Source: Rehaibacterium terrae
Lineage (GTDB): Bacteria; Pseudomonadota; Gammaproteobacteria; Xanthomonadales; Xanthomonadaceae
NCBI RefSeq assembly: GCF_014202935.1
Contig: NZ_JACHHX010000002.1
Span: 1 to 64,000 of the forward strand
Length of the DNA stretch: 64,000 nt
Direction of reading: 5' to 3'
Part shown: positions 1 through 7,656 of the stretch, piece by piece
Position numbering within the stretch: the stretch's first letter is position 1
Layout: the number at the start of each line of letters is the position of its first letter
The notes under the pieces: model-generated
What the model was told of the DNA's origin: nothing
Database searches by the model: none
The model's input: the letters and a program-made list of their open reading frames with translations, nothing else
Translations under genes and position numbers: made by a program

Positions 1-4
1 AAGG

Positions 5-204
5 GTCGCCGGCAGGGAGGCCGGCGACGTTTGCGCCGGCACAGGAGGTGCCGTCGCAAACGCCCGCAGCGCGCACGCGCACCTTTCGGACAGGAAGTCC
101 GAAAGGCGCCGCTCCGGGGGCGAGCCGGATAAGGCGAAGCACAGCTTCGCCCCGGCGAGCGCCAGCACACGGATGTGCTGGCCGGCGGGCGCCACAGGGA
201 TGTG
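5..204 (+). repeat. Array of six short hairpins, five with GGA loops
   Basis: Six consecutive inverted repeats are visible: 5-13/20-28 (9 bp, loop AGGGAG), 29-42/48-61 (7+5 bp with an internal mismatch, loop AGGAG), 82-91/97-106 (10 bp, loop AGGAA), 133-140/144-151 (8 bp, loop ACA), 161-169/174-182 (9 bp, loop CGGA) and a short one at 193-196/201-204 (loop GGGA). Only the + strand puts GGA in the loops. GGA in a hairpin loop is the recognition feature of CsrA/RsmA proteins, so a CsrA-titrating RNA is one reading. A dispersed intergenic repeat is the other. The array touches the left window edge and may continue beyond it. No U-tract terminator follows. Confidence 0.6.
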
Positions 205-328
205 TGCTCGCGGGGCACCGTCCGAAGTCGTGTCGGGCAAGCAAAGAAAAGTAACCCGGCCGCCGGCAGGCGGACGGAACCCCCGGCGCGTAGCGCCGGC
301 CAGATCGCGGCAAACCCAGCCCACACAT
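205..328. other. Intergenic DNA without a convincing gene
   Basis: No supported coding frame is present. It contains a perfect 7 bp hairpin at 283-289/293-299 (loop GTA) and a smaller one at 260-264/269-273. An A-rich block at 239-254 resembles a motif I associate, from memory and unchecked, with recurrent intergenic repeats in Xanthomonadaceae. Confidence 0.5.
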
Positions 329-400
329 TGCAGGAGCGGCTTCAGCCGTGAGTGGAGAACCCCGCAGGCATCCGGTCGCGACTGAAACCGCTCCTGCAGG
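329..400. repeat. REP-like imperfect inverted repeat
   Basis: The arm at 329-349 reads TGCAGGAGCGGCTTCAGCCG, and the reverse complement of 377-400 begins CCTGCAGGAGCGGTTTCAG, so two near-identical arms face each other across about 27 bp. The core GGAGCGGCTTCAGCCG matches the REP family common in Pseudomonas and Xanthomonadales genomes, which is mobilised by RAYT transposases. No RAYT gene is in the window. Confidence 0.7.
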
Positions 401-500
401 GCTGGGTGGGCATGCCCGCCAGCCTTGCCGCGCCGCGGCAACGCCTCAGGCGGCAGCCTGCTAGGATTCGGGCTTTCCGCAGACCCTGGGGGACACCCGC

Positions 501-2063
501 ATGTCGCAAGCCAACCCTGCCGCCGAAGCGCCGCGCGGCTGGATCTATCGGGCGCTCGACCTGGTCGAGCGCGTGGGCAACAAGCTGCCCGACCCGGCCA
601 TCCTGTTCCTGCTGCTGATGGTGGTCGTGTGGGTAGTGTCCTGGTTGCTGTCGGGCGTGTCCTTCGCCGAGATCGACCCGCGCACCGGCGAGGGCATCCG
701 GGTGCGCAACATGCTCGAAGGGGCGGCGCTCACCGGTTTCATGGCGCAGGTGGTGACCACCTTCGTCAACTTCCCGCCCCTGGGCGTGGTGCTGGTGGCG
801 ATGCTGGGCCTGGGCGTGGCCGAGCACACCGGCTTCATCAGCGCCTCGCTGCGCGCGATCCTGGCGGTGACGCCGAAGATGCTGCTGACCCCGGCGCTGA
901 TCGCGGTCGGCGTGCTCAGCCATGTGGCGGTGGATGCCGGTTATGTGCTGGTGATCCCGCTCGGCGCGGTGATCTTCTACGCCGCCGGTCGGCACCCGCT
1001 GGCCGGCATCGCAGCGGCCTTCGCCGGCGTGTCGGGCGGCTTCTCGGCGACCATGTTCGTGCCGTCCAGCCTCGACCCGCTGCTGGCCGGCCTGACCCAG
1101 GCGGCGGCGCGGCTGACCGACGCCGAGATCATCATCAACCCGCTCAACAACTTCTTCTTCACCACCGCCTCCACCTTCCTGGTGGTGCTGGTCGGCTGGT
1201 TCCTGACCGACAAGGTGATCGAGCCGCGCCTGCGCGGCACGAAGGTGGACGGCGACGTCTCGCAGATGCCGACCATGGATGCGCTCAAGCCGGCCGAGAT
1301 CCGGGGCCTGCTGTGGGCCGCCGGTTCGATGGTGCTGACGCTGGTGCTGTTCATCCTCAGCCTGGTTCCGGAGACCTCGCCCTGGCGCTTCGCCGAGACC
1401 GGGGAGCTGACCAACGCGCGCGCGCCGGTGATGCAGTCGATCGTGCCGCTGATCTTCGTCTTCTTCGTGATTCCCGGCATCGTCTACGGTTACGTTGCCG
1501 GCACCGCCAAGAGTCACCGCGACATCGTCCAGGGCATGAGCCGGGCGATGAGCGGCATGGGCTACTACATCGTCATGGCCTTCTTCTGCGCGCAGTTCAT
1601 CTACGCCTTCGGCCAGTCCAATCTGGGCGCGCTGCTGGCGATCAAGGGCGCCAACTGGCTGAAGATGATGGGCTTCCCGATGAGCGTGACGCTGATCGGC
1701 ATCGTGCTGCTGTCGGGCTTCGTCAACCTGATGATCGGCTCGGCCTCGGCCAAGTGGGCACTGATCGGCGCGATCATGGTGCCGATGCTGATGGAGCTGG
1801 GCGTCTCGCCCGACCTCACCCAGGCCGCCTACCGCGTCGGCGACTCCAGCACCAACATCATCACCCCGCTGCTGCCGTACTTCCCGCTGATCGTGGTGTT
1901 CTGCCAGCGCTACGTGAAAGCCAGCGGCATCGGCACCCTGCTGGCGCTGATGCTGCCGTTCTCGATCGCCCTGCTGGTCACCTGGACGGCGTTCCTGCTC
2001 GGCTTCTGGGCGCTGGACATCCCGCTCGGCATCGGCGCCACCTACAGTTACCCGGCCGGCTGA
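501..2063 (+). CDS. AbgT family transporter
   Basis: This 520-residue integral membrane protein has about a dozen hydrophobic segments and matches the AbgT (p-aminobenzoyl-glutamate transporter/antimetabolite efflux) family in length and sequence. Typical features are the N-terminal RVGNKLPDPAILFLLL segment, the internal AGYVLVIPLGAVIFYAAGRHP region and the C-terminal YRVGDSSTNIITPLLPYFP motif. Characterised members either import p-aminobenzoyl-glutamate or export sulfonamide-type antimetabolites by proton coupling; the sequence does not say which applies. The start at 501 has a GGGGGA ribosome site at 488-493. A terminator follows directly, so it is probably a single-gene unit. Confidence 0.92.
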   Translation: MSQANPAAEAPRGWIYRALDLVERVGNKLPDPAILFLLLMVVVWVVSWLLSGVSFAEIDPRTGEGIRVRNMLEGAALTGFMAQVVTTFVNFPPLGVVLVAMLGLGVAEHTGFISASLRAILAVTPKMLLTPALIAVGVLSHVAVDAGYVLVIPLGAVIFYAAGRHPLAGIAAAFAGVSGGFSATMFVPSSLDPLLAGLTQAAARLTDAEIIINPLNNFFFTTASTFLVVLVGWFLTDKVIEPRLRGTKVDGDVSQMPTMDALKPAEIRGLLWAAGSMVLTLVLFILSLVPETSPWRFAETGELTNARAPVMQSIVPLIFVFFVIPGIVYGYVAGTAKSHRDIVQGMSRAMSGMGYYIVMAFFCAQFIYAFGQSNLGALLAIKGANWLKMMGFPMSVTLIGIVLLSGFVNLMIGSASAKWALIGAIMVPMLMELGVSPDLTQAAYRVGDSSTNIITPLLPYFPLIVVFCQRYVKASGIGTLLALMLPFSIALLVTWTAFLLGFWALDIPLGIGATYSYPAG

Positions 2064-2082
2064 GCGCGGCCTTGCGGCAACG

Positions 2083-2108
2083 AAAAGGGCGGCCTCGGCC
2101 GCCCTTTT
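2083..2108. terminator. Bidirectional intrinsic terminator
   Basis: A perfect 11 bp stem (2083-2093 with 2098-2108, loop CTCG) has AAAA on the left and TTTT on the right, so it works in either direction. It lies 20 bp after the AbgT gene and just past the end of the convergent small membrane-protein gene. Confidence 0.85.
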
Positions 2109-2130
2109 CATGGCTGCGGTGTGCAGCCGC

Positions 2131-2433
2131 TCAGACGCGGAACAGGAACACCGCCAGCAGGGCCAGCAGGATCAGCGGCGGCAGCCAGAGGATCGGGCTT
2201 TCGATCAGCCGCATGCGCGGTGCCGGCCGCGCCGGCTCGCGTCGCCGCAGGCGATGCAGCTCCCAGCCGGCGAGGGCGAGGAAGGCCAGCACCGAGACCA
2301 GCATGCCGGCCAGCAACGGCCCGCCCTGCCAGCCGCCGTCGCCGCGCTGGCCGAGATAGAGGCTGAAGCTCAGGCCGGTCAGGGTGGGGACCAGGATCAC
2401 GGGCAGCCAGTGCAGCAGTCGGCGTCCGGGCAT
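2131..2433 (-). CDS. Small membrane protein of unknown function
   Basis: This 100-residue protein has three likely membrane segments (about residues 8-27, 38-57 and 80-98) separated by a basic stretch RLRRREPARP. I recognise no named family. It starts 14 nt downstream of the MFS transporter gene on the same strand with a GGAGAC-like ribosome site, so the two are almost certainly co-transcribed. It may be a partner of that transporter, but only the position suggests this. The C-terminus ends in a hydrophobic helix followed by FRV. Confidence 0.75.
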   Translation of the reverse strand: MPGRRLLHWLPVILVPTLTGLSFSLYLGQRGDGGWQGGPLLAGMLVSVLAFLALAGWELHRLRRREPARPAPRMRLIESPILWLPPLILLALLAVFLFRV

Positions 2434-2447
2434 CGTGTGCGTCTCCC

Positions 2448-3800
2448 TCAGCCGGCCGCCGGGTGGCGGATGGTGATGGTGTCCAGCCCGTGCCCGCGGG
2501 TGCCGCCTTCGTGGCGCCAGAGCAGGAAGGCGAACAGCAGGCCGAGCCCGCACAGCGCGCTGTAGAACCACATGCCGCCGGCATACCCGGCCGGATTCTC
2601 GGGGCCGGCGCCGCCCAGGTCGTTGAGCAGGCCGACGATCGGCGGCACCGCCGCCCAGCCGAGCTGCTGGCAGAAGGTCATCATCGCGTAGGCCGAGCCG
2701 AGCCGGCGCTGGTCGACGATGTAGGCCACCGACGGCCACATCACCGCCGGGATCAGCGAGAACACGCCGCCGAGCAGCAGCATCACCACCAGCAGGGTCA
2801 GCGGCACCTCGCCGGCGCCGATGTAGGGAATCGCGATGCCGACCGCCGGCCCGGGTGGCAGGTAGGTCACTGCCAGGAACAGCGGCAGCATCACCAGCGC
2901 GCCGACCAGCATGAACACCGAGCGGCGGCCGACACGGTCCACCCACAGGCCGAACAGCGGCGTGGCGACGATCGCCGCCATCGGCAGCAGGCTGCTGAGC
3001 AGGCCGGCGGCCTCGCGCTGCAGGCCGTGCGCCTGCTGGAAGTAGTCGATGGCGAAGGTGCGGAACGGGAACACCGTGGAGTAGAACACCACGCACAGCG
3101 CGACGATGAACCAGAAGCTCTTGCCGAAGGCGAACAGGCGCTTGAAGTCGAGCCGCTCGGCCTCGCCGCCGGGGCCGAGGTCGATGCGGCCCTCGGCGCG
3201 GCGCTCCAGCATCCAGTACAGCATCGCCGCCGCCACCGAGATGCCGGCCACGGCGGTGGCCAGCCACAGCGGGTCCTGCCAGTTGGCGTAGAGCGGGCTG
3301 GCGAAGCCGGTCGACCAGTCGGCCGAGGCCGAGCCCAGGCGCGAGATCGACAGGTTGATGCCGAAGGCGAAGCTGAGCTCCTTGCCCTTGAACCACTTCG
3401 CCAGCACGGTGGTGGCGGCGACGATCAGCGGCTCGGCGCCCAGGCCGAGCACGAAACGGCCGGCCAGGATCACCTCGAAGTGCGGCGTGAGCGCGGTCAG
3501 GGCCGCGCCGATCAGGCAGATCACCGCGAATACCGTGATCGCCTTCTTGGTGCCGAAGCGGTCGATGATGACGCCGCCGGCCAGCAGCACCAGCAGCGCC
3601 GCCCAGTTGTAGGCCGAGGACAGCAGCCCGATCTGGCGATAACTGAAGCCGAGCTGCTCGCGCATCAGGTCCACCACCGGGCCCAGCGCGTCGTACACGT
3701 AGTAGTTGCCGAACATGGCCAGGCTGACGAACAACAGCACCAGCCAGCGCTGGAGGGGCGTGGGACGCGGCAGCGGGGCGCCGGGAAGGGCTTGGCTCAT
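2448..3800 (-). CDS. MFS transporter
   Basis: The 450 residues contain twelve predicted membrane helices and the MFS loop 2-3 signature GGVIIDRFGTKK near residue 77, with a second copy-like motif LWVDRVGRR after helix 7. The overall pattern (NYYVYDALGPVVDLM near the N-terminus, long hydrophilic loop about 205-230) resembles the MFSD1-like branch, whose eukaryotic member exports dipeptides from lysosomes; that link is from memory and the substrate here is unknown. It is first in a two-gene unit with the downstream small membrane protein. It lies next to, but on the same strand as and downstream of, the marR gene, separated by about 185 bp. Confidence 0.88.
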   Translation of the reverse strand: MSQALPGAPLPRPTPLQRWLVLLFVSLAMFGNYYVYDALGPVVDLMREQLGFSYRQIGLLSSAYNWAALLVLLAGGVIIDRFGTKKAITVFAVICLIGAALTALTPHFEVILAGRFVLGLGAEPLIVAATTVLAKWFKGKELSFAFGINLSISRLGSASADWSTGFASPLYANWQDPLWLATAVAGISVAAAMLYWMLERRAEGRIDLGPGGEAERLDFKRLFAFGKSFWFIVALCVVFYSTVFPFRTFAIDYFQQAHGLQREAAGLLSSLLPMAAIVATPLFGLWVDRVGRRSVFMLVGALVMLPLFLAVTYLPPGPAVGIAIPYIGAGEVPLTLLVVMLLLGGVFSLIPAVMWPSVAYIVDQRRLGSAYAMMTFCQQLGWAAVPPIVGLLNDLGGAGPENPAGYAGGMWFYSALCGLGLLFAFLLWRHEGGTRGHGLDTITIRHPAAG

Positions 3801-3985
3801 GTCGGCTCGGTCTCGTGGTGGAGGACGCGGGCTGGCACTTTAGCCTGTCGCGGCCTGGCCATGGCAAGCCGGGCGGGGTGGCGGTGGGCGCCGGCGGGCG
3901 TTGCGACTTTGCCGGGTCTTCGGGATCGGGGCCCGGGATGACGCTGCTCCGGTCGCTCTTTCCCGATTCCCCGGTTCCCGATTCC

Positions 3986-4459
3986 TCAGCCCTCGGCCGC
4001 CAGCAAGACGCCCTCGGCCTGCGCACCGTTGCCGGCCAGCTTGTCGAGCAGGCGATCGAGCACAGCGCGCTCCTCGGCGTCGAGCGAGGACAGCAGGGCG
4101 CGCTCGTAGGCCAGCGCCACCGGCACGATGGCGTCGAAGATCGCGTAGCCGGCCTCGGTCAGTGCCAGCACCGAACGGCGGCGGTCGTCCTCGTGGGTTT
4201 CGCGGCGCAGGCGGCCGGCGTCGAGCAGGCGGTTGACCGCGCGGCTCACTGCCACCTTGTCCATCGCGGTACGCTCGGCCACCTCGCTGGCGGACAGCCC
4301 GGGGTAGCGGCCAAGCACCGCCAGCACCCGCCACTCGGTGATGCTGAGCTGGAAGCGGCTCTCGTAATTGCGGGCGATGGCCTGGCTCAGGCGGTTCGAC
4401 AGCACCGACAGCCGGTAGGGCAGAAACCTTTCCAGTTCAAGCACTTGATGGTCCGGCAT
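3986..4459 (-). CDS. MarR family regulator, probable repressor of hppD-hmgA
   Basis: The 157-residue protein has the MarR winged helix: recognition region SASEVAERTAMDKVAVSRAVNRLLDAG followed by the wing with the DDRRRSVLALTEAG signature. The start at 4459 is preferred over an upstream ATG at 4528 because homologues begin just before the PDHQVLELERFLPY segment and the longer start would cover the palindromic operator. It is divergent from hppD and shares a 90 bp intergenic region, the arrangement of HpdR/HmgR-type regulators of homogentisate degradation in Gammaproteobacteria. The ligand may be homogentisate or a hydroxyphenylpyruvate-type acid; that is inference. Directly after the stop codon lies a TTCCCGATTCC-type repeat. 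Confidence 0.88.
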   Translation of the reverse strand: MPDHQVLELERFLPYRLSVLSNRLSQAIARNYESRFQLSITEWRVLAVLGRYPGLSASEVAERTAMDKVAVSRAVNRLLDAGRLRRETHEDDRRRSVLALTEAGYAIFDAIVPVALAYERALLSSLDAEERAVLDRLLDKLAGNGAQAEGVLLAAEG

Positions 4460-4472
4460 GGTGCGCTGCGCC

Positions 4473-4501
4473 TTGCAATTGGTTTCATCTGAAACTATAA
4501 C
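4473..4501 (+). promoter_or_regulatory. hppD promoter with MarR-type operator in the spacer
   Basis: TTGCAA at 4473-4478 and TATAAC at 4496-4501 are separated by exactly 17 bp, a near-consensus sigma-70 promoter pointing to hppD. The spacer holds a perfect palindrome, GTTTCA at 4482-4487 and TGAAAC at 4490-4495. A regulator bound there would block RNA polymerase, and the site is also 23 bp from the marR start, consistent with autoregulation. Confidence 0.72.
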
Positions 4502-4549
4502 GTCGCCACCGTCGGCGCAAGCCGCCATCCGTCATCGCAGGAGAGTCCC

Positions 4550-5641
4550 ATGAGCGCGCAACCGAACCTCGGCATGAAGCCGACCACCTTCGAGAACCCG
4601 ATGGGCATCGACGGCTTCGAGTTCGTCGAGTTCGCCGCCCCGGCCGGCAGCGTCGACCTGCACGATCTGTTCAAGCGCATGGGCTTCACCGCGGTGCTCA
4701 GGCACAAGTCGCGGCCGATCACCGTCTACCGCCAGGGCGGGGTGAACTTCCTGGTCAACGAGGACCCGGACAGCTTCGCCGCCGACTTCGCCGCCAAGCA
4801 CGGCCCCTGCGCCTGCGGCTTCGCGATCCGTTTCCACAAGCCGGCGCACGAGGTCTACCACGCCGTGACCGAAAACGGCGGCGAGCCCGTCGACCACAAG
4901 GCCGACACCCGCGCGGTCAACGCGCCGGTGGTCAAGGGCATCGGCGACTGCATGCTCTATCTGATCGACCGCTTCGGCGAGGCGGGCTCGATCTACGACG
5001 CGGATTACGCGCCGATCCCGGGTGCCGAGCAGAACCCGAAGGGGTTCGGCCTGACCTTCATCGACCACCTCACCCACAACCTCTACTTCGGCAACATGCA
5101 GAAGTGGAGCGACTACTACGAGCGGCTGTTCAACTTCCGCGAGATCCGCTACTTCGACATCAAGGGCGCCAAGACCGGGCTGGTGTCCAAGGCAATGACC
5201 GCGCCGGACGGCGTCGTGCGCATCCCGCTCAACGAATCGAGCGATCCGAAGTCGCAGATCAACGAGTACCTGGACCAGTACAAGGGCGAGGGCATCCAGC
5301 ACATCGCCTGCTTCACCGACGACATCTACGCCACGGTGGAGGCGATGCGCGCGCAGGGCATCGCCTTCCTCGACACGCCGGACACCTACTACGAGGTGAT
5401 CGACCAGCGCATCCCCGGGCACGGCGAGGACGTGCCGCGGCTGGCCAGGAACAGGATCCTGATCGACGCCGACCCGGAGACCAAGACCAAGCTGCTGCTG
5501 CAGATCTTCACCCAGAACTGCATCGGCCCGATCTTCTTCGAGATCATCCAGCGCAAGGGCAACGAGGGTTTCGGCGAGGGCAACTTCCAGGCCCTGTTCG
5601 AGTCGATCGAACGCGACCAGATGCGTCGCGGCGTGCTGTAA
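4550..5641 (+). CDS. hppD: 4-hydroxyphenylpyruvate dioxygenase
   Basis: Converts 4-hydroxyphenylpyruvate to homogentisate with a non-heme Fe(II), the second step of tyrosine degradation, in the cytosol. The 363-residue length and two vicinal-oxygen-chelate repeats fit bacterial class I enzymes. The metal ligands expected from the family are present: H173 in FIDHLTHN, H251 in GIQHIACFTDD and E331 in IFFEIIQRKG. The C-terminal gating helix (GFGEGNFQALFESIE) is also present. The start is set by a GGAGAG site about 5 nt upstream. It is the first gene of a unit continuing, across a DUF559 element, to hmgA. A MarR gene lies divergently upstream. Confidence 0.97.
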   Translation: MSAQPNLGMKPTTFENPMGIDGFEFVEFAAPAGSVDLHDLFKRMGFTAVLRHKSRPITVYRQGGVNFLVNEDPDSFAADFAAKHGPCACGFAIRFHKPAHEVYHAVTENGGEPVDHKADTRAVNAPVVKGIGDCMLYLIDRFGEAGSIYDADYAPIPGAEQNPKGFGLTFIDHLTHNLYFGNMQKWSDYYERLFNFREIRYFDIKGAKTGLVSKAMTAPDGVVRIPLNESSDPKSQINEYLDQYKGEGIQHIACFTDDIYATVEAMRAQGIAFLDTPDTYYEVIDQRIPGHGEDVPRLARNRILIDADPETKTKLLLQIFTQNCIGPIFFEIIQRKGNEGFGEGNFQALFESIERDQMRRGVL

Positions 5642-5697
5642 GGCTTGCGCTTTCAGCCCCTCTCCCGCCGGGAGAGGGGTTGGGGTGAGGGTGCGGT
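5642..5697. repeat. Left inverted repeat of the DUF559 unit
   Basis: This 56 bp sequence begins one base after the hppD stop codon and contains a 10 bp hairpin (5657-5679). Its reverse complement matches 6053-6109 at 40 of the first 42 positions and remains similar beyond, so the two form terminal inverted repeats around the DUF559 gene. Confidence 0.85.
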
Positions 5698-5700
5698 GAA

Positions 5701-6099
5701 ATGGTAGGCGTTCGAAATCCTCCGCTACCTGCCGGGACTCGTGCTCATGCGCGCCACATGCGCGGCAACGCCACGGATGCCGAGTGCAAGCTGTGGCAAC
5801 GACTGCGCGCAGGGCAGTTGAATGGTCTGAAATTCCGCCGCCAGCACCCGATCCCGCCGTACATCGTCGATTTTTTCTGCGGGGATGCAGGTTTGGCGAT
5901 CGAGCTGGATGGTTCGCAGCATGGTGATGAAGCGGATGCCGCGCGGACGCGATTCCTGGAGTCCAAGGGGCTTCGTGTGCTGCGCTTCTGGGACAACGAT
6001 GTGCTTTTGAATACGGATGCGGTACTCGAGGCGATGCTGAACGCCGTCGGCGACCGTACCCTCACCCCACCCCCTCTCCCGGCGGGAGAGGGGCTCTAG
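5701..6099 (+). CDS. DUF559 (Vsr/restriction-endonuclease-like fold) protein
   Basis: The 132-residue protein matches the DUF559 family, predicted to have the PD-(D/E)XK nuclease fold related to very-short-patch repair endonucleases. Visible elements are [34 protein letters not shown] and [10 protein letters not shown], then [25 protein letters not shown]..., ELDGSQH carry the candidate catalytic D, E/D and H residues. No activity has been shown for most members. It sits inside a ~470 bp unit with near-perfect terminal inverted repeats, inserted between hppD and hmgA; its own C-terminus ([11 protein letters not shown]) is encoded by the right repeat. This looks like a gene carried by a repeat element rather than part of tyrosine catabolism. 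There is no strong ribosome site upstream. Confidence 0.85.
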   Translation: MVGVRNPPLPAGTRAHARHMRGNATDAECKLWQRLRAGQLNGLKFRRQHPIPPYIVDFFCGDAGLAIELDGSQHGDEADAARTRFLESKGLRVLRFWDNDVLLNTDAVLEAMLNAVGDRTLTPPPLPAGEGL

Positions 6100-6109
6100 A
6101 GCGAGAGCC
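6053..6109. repeat. Right inverted repeat of the DUF559 unit
   Basis: Partner of 5642-5697 in opposite orientation, with its own hairpin around 6071-6093. It overlaps the last 47 bases of the DUF559 gene and ends six bases before hmgA. A third relative of this sequence ends at 40988 in the trp operon. Confidence 0.85.
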
Positions 6110-6115
6110 TTTGCC

Positions 6116-7456
6116 ATGTCAGCGACTCCGAAGAATCTGCCGCAGGCCGGACCCACTCTCCGCGCCACCGGCTACCAGTCCGGCTTCGCCAACGAATTCG
6201 CCACCGAGGCGTTGCCCGGCGCGTTGCCGGTCGGACAGAACTCGCCGCAGAAGTGCCCTTACGGCCTGTATGCCGAGCAGATCTCCGGCACCGCCTTCAC
6301 CGCGCCGCGCCATGCCAACCGCCGCAGCTGGCTGTACCGGATCCGGCCGGCGGCGATGCATGGGTCCTTCGCGCCGCTGCCGCACGCCCGCTTCCACAAC
6401 GACTTCGGCCACGGGCCGGTGACGCCCGAGCAGCTGCGCTGGAATCCGCTGCCGATCCCGGAGACGCCGACCGACTTTCTCGACGGCCTGTTCACCATGG
6501 CCGGCAATGGCGGCCCGGAGGCGCACTCGGGGATCGCCATCCACCTGTACGCGGCCAATCGCGACATGGACGGGCGTTATTTCTACGACGCCGACGGCGA
6601 GCTGCTGATCGTGCCGCAGCAGGGGCGGCTGCACATCGCCACCGAGCTGGGCGTGCTGGAGGTCGAGCCGCAGCAGATCGCCGTCATTCCGCGCGGCGTG
6701 CGTTTCACGGTCTCGCTGCCGGACGGCGCCGCGCGCGGCTATGTCTGCGAGAACTTCGGCGCGCTGCTCAAGCTGCCGGACCTGGGGCCGATCGGCAGCA
6801 ACGGCCTGGCCAATCCGCGCGACTTCCAGACCCCGCAGGCGGCCTTCGAGGATCGCGAGGGTGCGTTCACCCTGGTCGCCAAGTTCCAGGGTGCGCTGTG
6901 GCAGGCCGACATCGGCCACTCGCCACTGGACGTGGTCGCCTGGCATGGCAACTACGCGCCCTACCGCTATGACTTGCGCCGTTTCAACACCATCGGCTCG
7001 ATCAGCTACGACCATCCCGATCCGAGCATTTTCCTGGTGCTGCATTCGCCCAGCGACACGCCGGGCACCAGCAACATGGATTTCGTGATCTTCCCGCCGC
7101 GCTGGCTGGTGGCGCAGCACACCTTCCGGCCGCCGTGGTTCCACCGCAACGTCGCCAGCGAGTTCATGGGCCTGGTGCACGGCGCCTACGACGCCAAGGC
7201 GGAAGGCTTCGTGCCCGGCGGCAGCTCGCTGCACAACTGCATGACCGGCCACGGCCCGGACGCGGCGACGTTCGAAAAAGCCTCCAACGCCGATCTCTCC
7301 AGGCCGGACGTGATCACCGACACCATGGCCTTCATGTTCGAGAGCCGTCACGTGATCCGGCCGACCGCGCAGGCGCTGGCCGCACCGCAGCGCCAGCGCG
7401 ATTACGTGCGGTGCTGGCAGGGGCTGCGCAAGCACTTCGACCCGACCCGCCGCTGA
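6116..7456 (+). CDS. hmgA: Homogentisate 1,2-dioxygenase
   Basis: Opens the homogentisate ring to maleylacetoacetate using Fe(II) and O2. The 446 residues match the family length. The iron ligands align by spacing with the human enzyme: H343 and E349 in [12 protein letters not shown] and H379 in MTGHGPD (30 residues later, as in human). The N-terminal [19 protein letters not shown] block is also diagnostic. It follows hppD in the same direction, separated only by the DUF559 unit. Its product would be handled by the maiA and fah-like genes at 53-55 kb. The start at 6116 lies just outside the right repeat, and the ribosome site (GAGAG) comes from repeat DNA. Confidence 0.97.
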   Translation: MSATPKNLPQAGPTLRATGYQSGFANEFATEALPGALPVGQNSPQKCPYGLYAEQISGTAFTAPRHANRRSWLYRIRPAAMHGSFAPLPHARFHNDFGHGPVTPEQLRWNPLPIPETPTDFLDGLFTMAGNGGPEAHSGIAIHLYAANRDMDGRYFYDADGELLIVPQQGRLHIATELGVLEVEPQQIAVIPRGVRFTVSLPDGAARGYVCENFGALLKLPDLGPIGSNGLANPRDFQTPQAAFEDREGAFTLVAKFQGALWQADIGHSPLDVVAWHGNYAPYRYDLRRFNTIGSISYDHPDPSIFLVLHSPSDTPGTSNMDFVIFPPRWLVAQHTFRPPWFHRNVASEFMGLVHGAYDAKAEGFVPGGSSLHNCMTGHGPDAATFEKASNADLSRPDVITDTMAFMFESRHVIRPTAQALAAPQRQRDYVRCWQGLRKHFDPTRR

Positions 7457-7485
7457 GGCCGCAGACCAAAGTCGCTCGCCGTCAG

Positions 7486-7586
7486 GAGCGACAGCACGCA
7501 TGGAGAGACCGGAGAACGGCGGAGAACGCGGAGCTGACCGATGTTTCGCCGCTTCCTCCGCTTCTCTCCGCTCTCTCCGTGCGTGC
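7486..7586. repeat. ~105 bp hairpin repeat, copy 1
   Basis: An imperfect long inverted repeat: 7494-7506 pairs with 7574-7586 with one mismatch, and purine-rich GGAGAACGGCGGAG blocks face CTCCGC/CTCTCC blocks. The reverse complement of 8623-8728 is clearly homologous along its whole length, so two inverted copies bracket the yrbG-like gene. No coding function is supported here. Confidence 0.75.
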
Positions 7587-7656
7587 TTTCCGCTTTTCCG
7601 CCCGGCCGCCGCCTTCCGGATAGAATCGGCCGCGGCTTTCCCGTCACGGACCTTGC

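Noticed and set aside
5-204. CRISPR array
   Set aside because: The units differ in sequence and spacing; they share only hairpin form, not a constant repeat with unique spacers, and no cas genes are present.
342-2111. Minus-strand open frame of 589 codons opposite the AbgT gene
   Set aside because: Low-complexity H/Q/R/D-rich translation, and the AbgT frame is certain.
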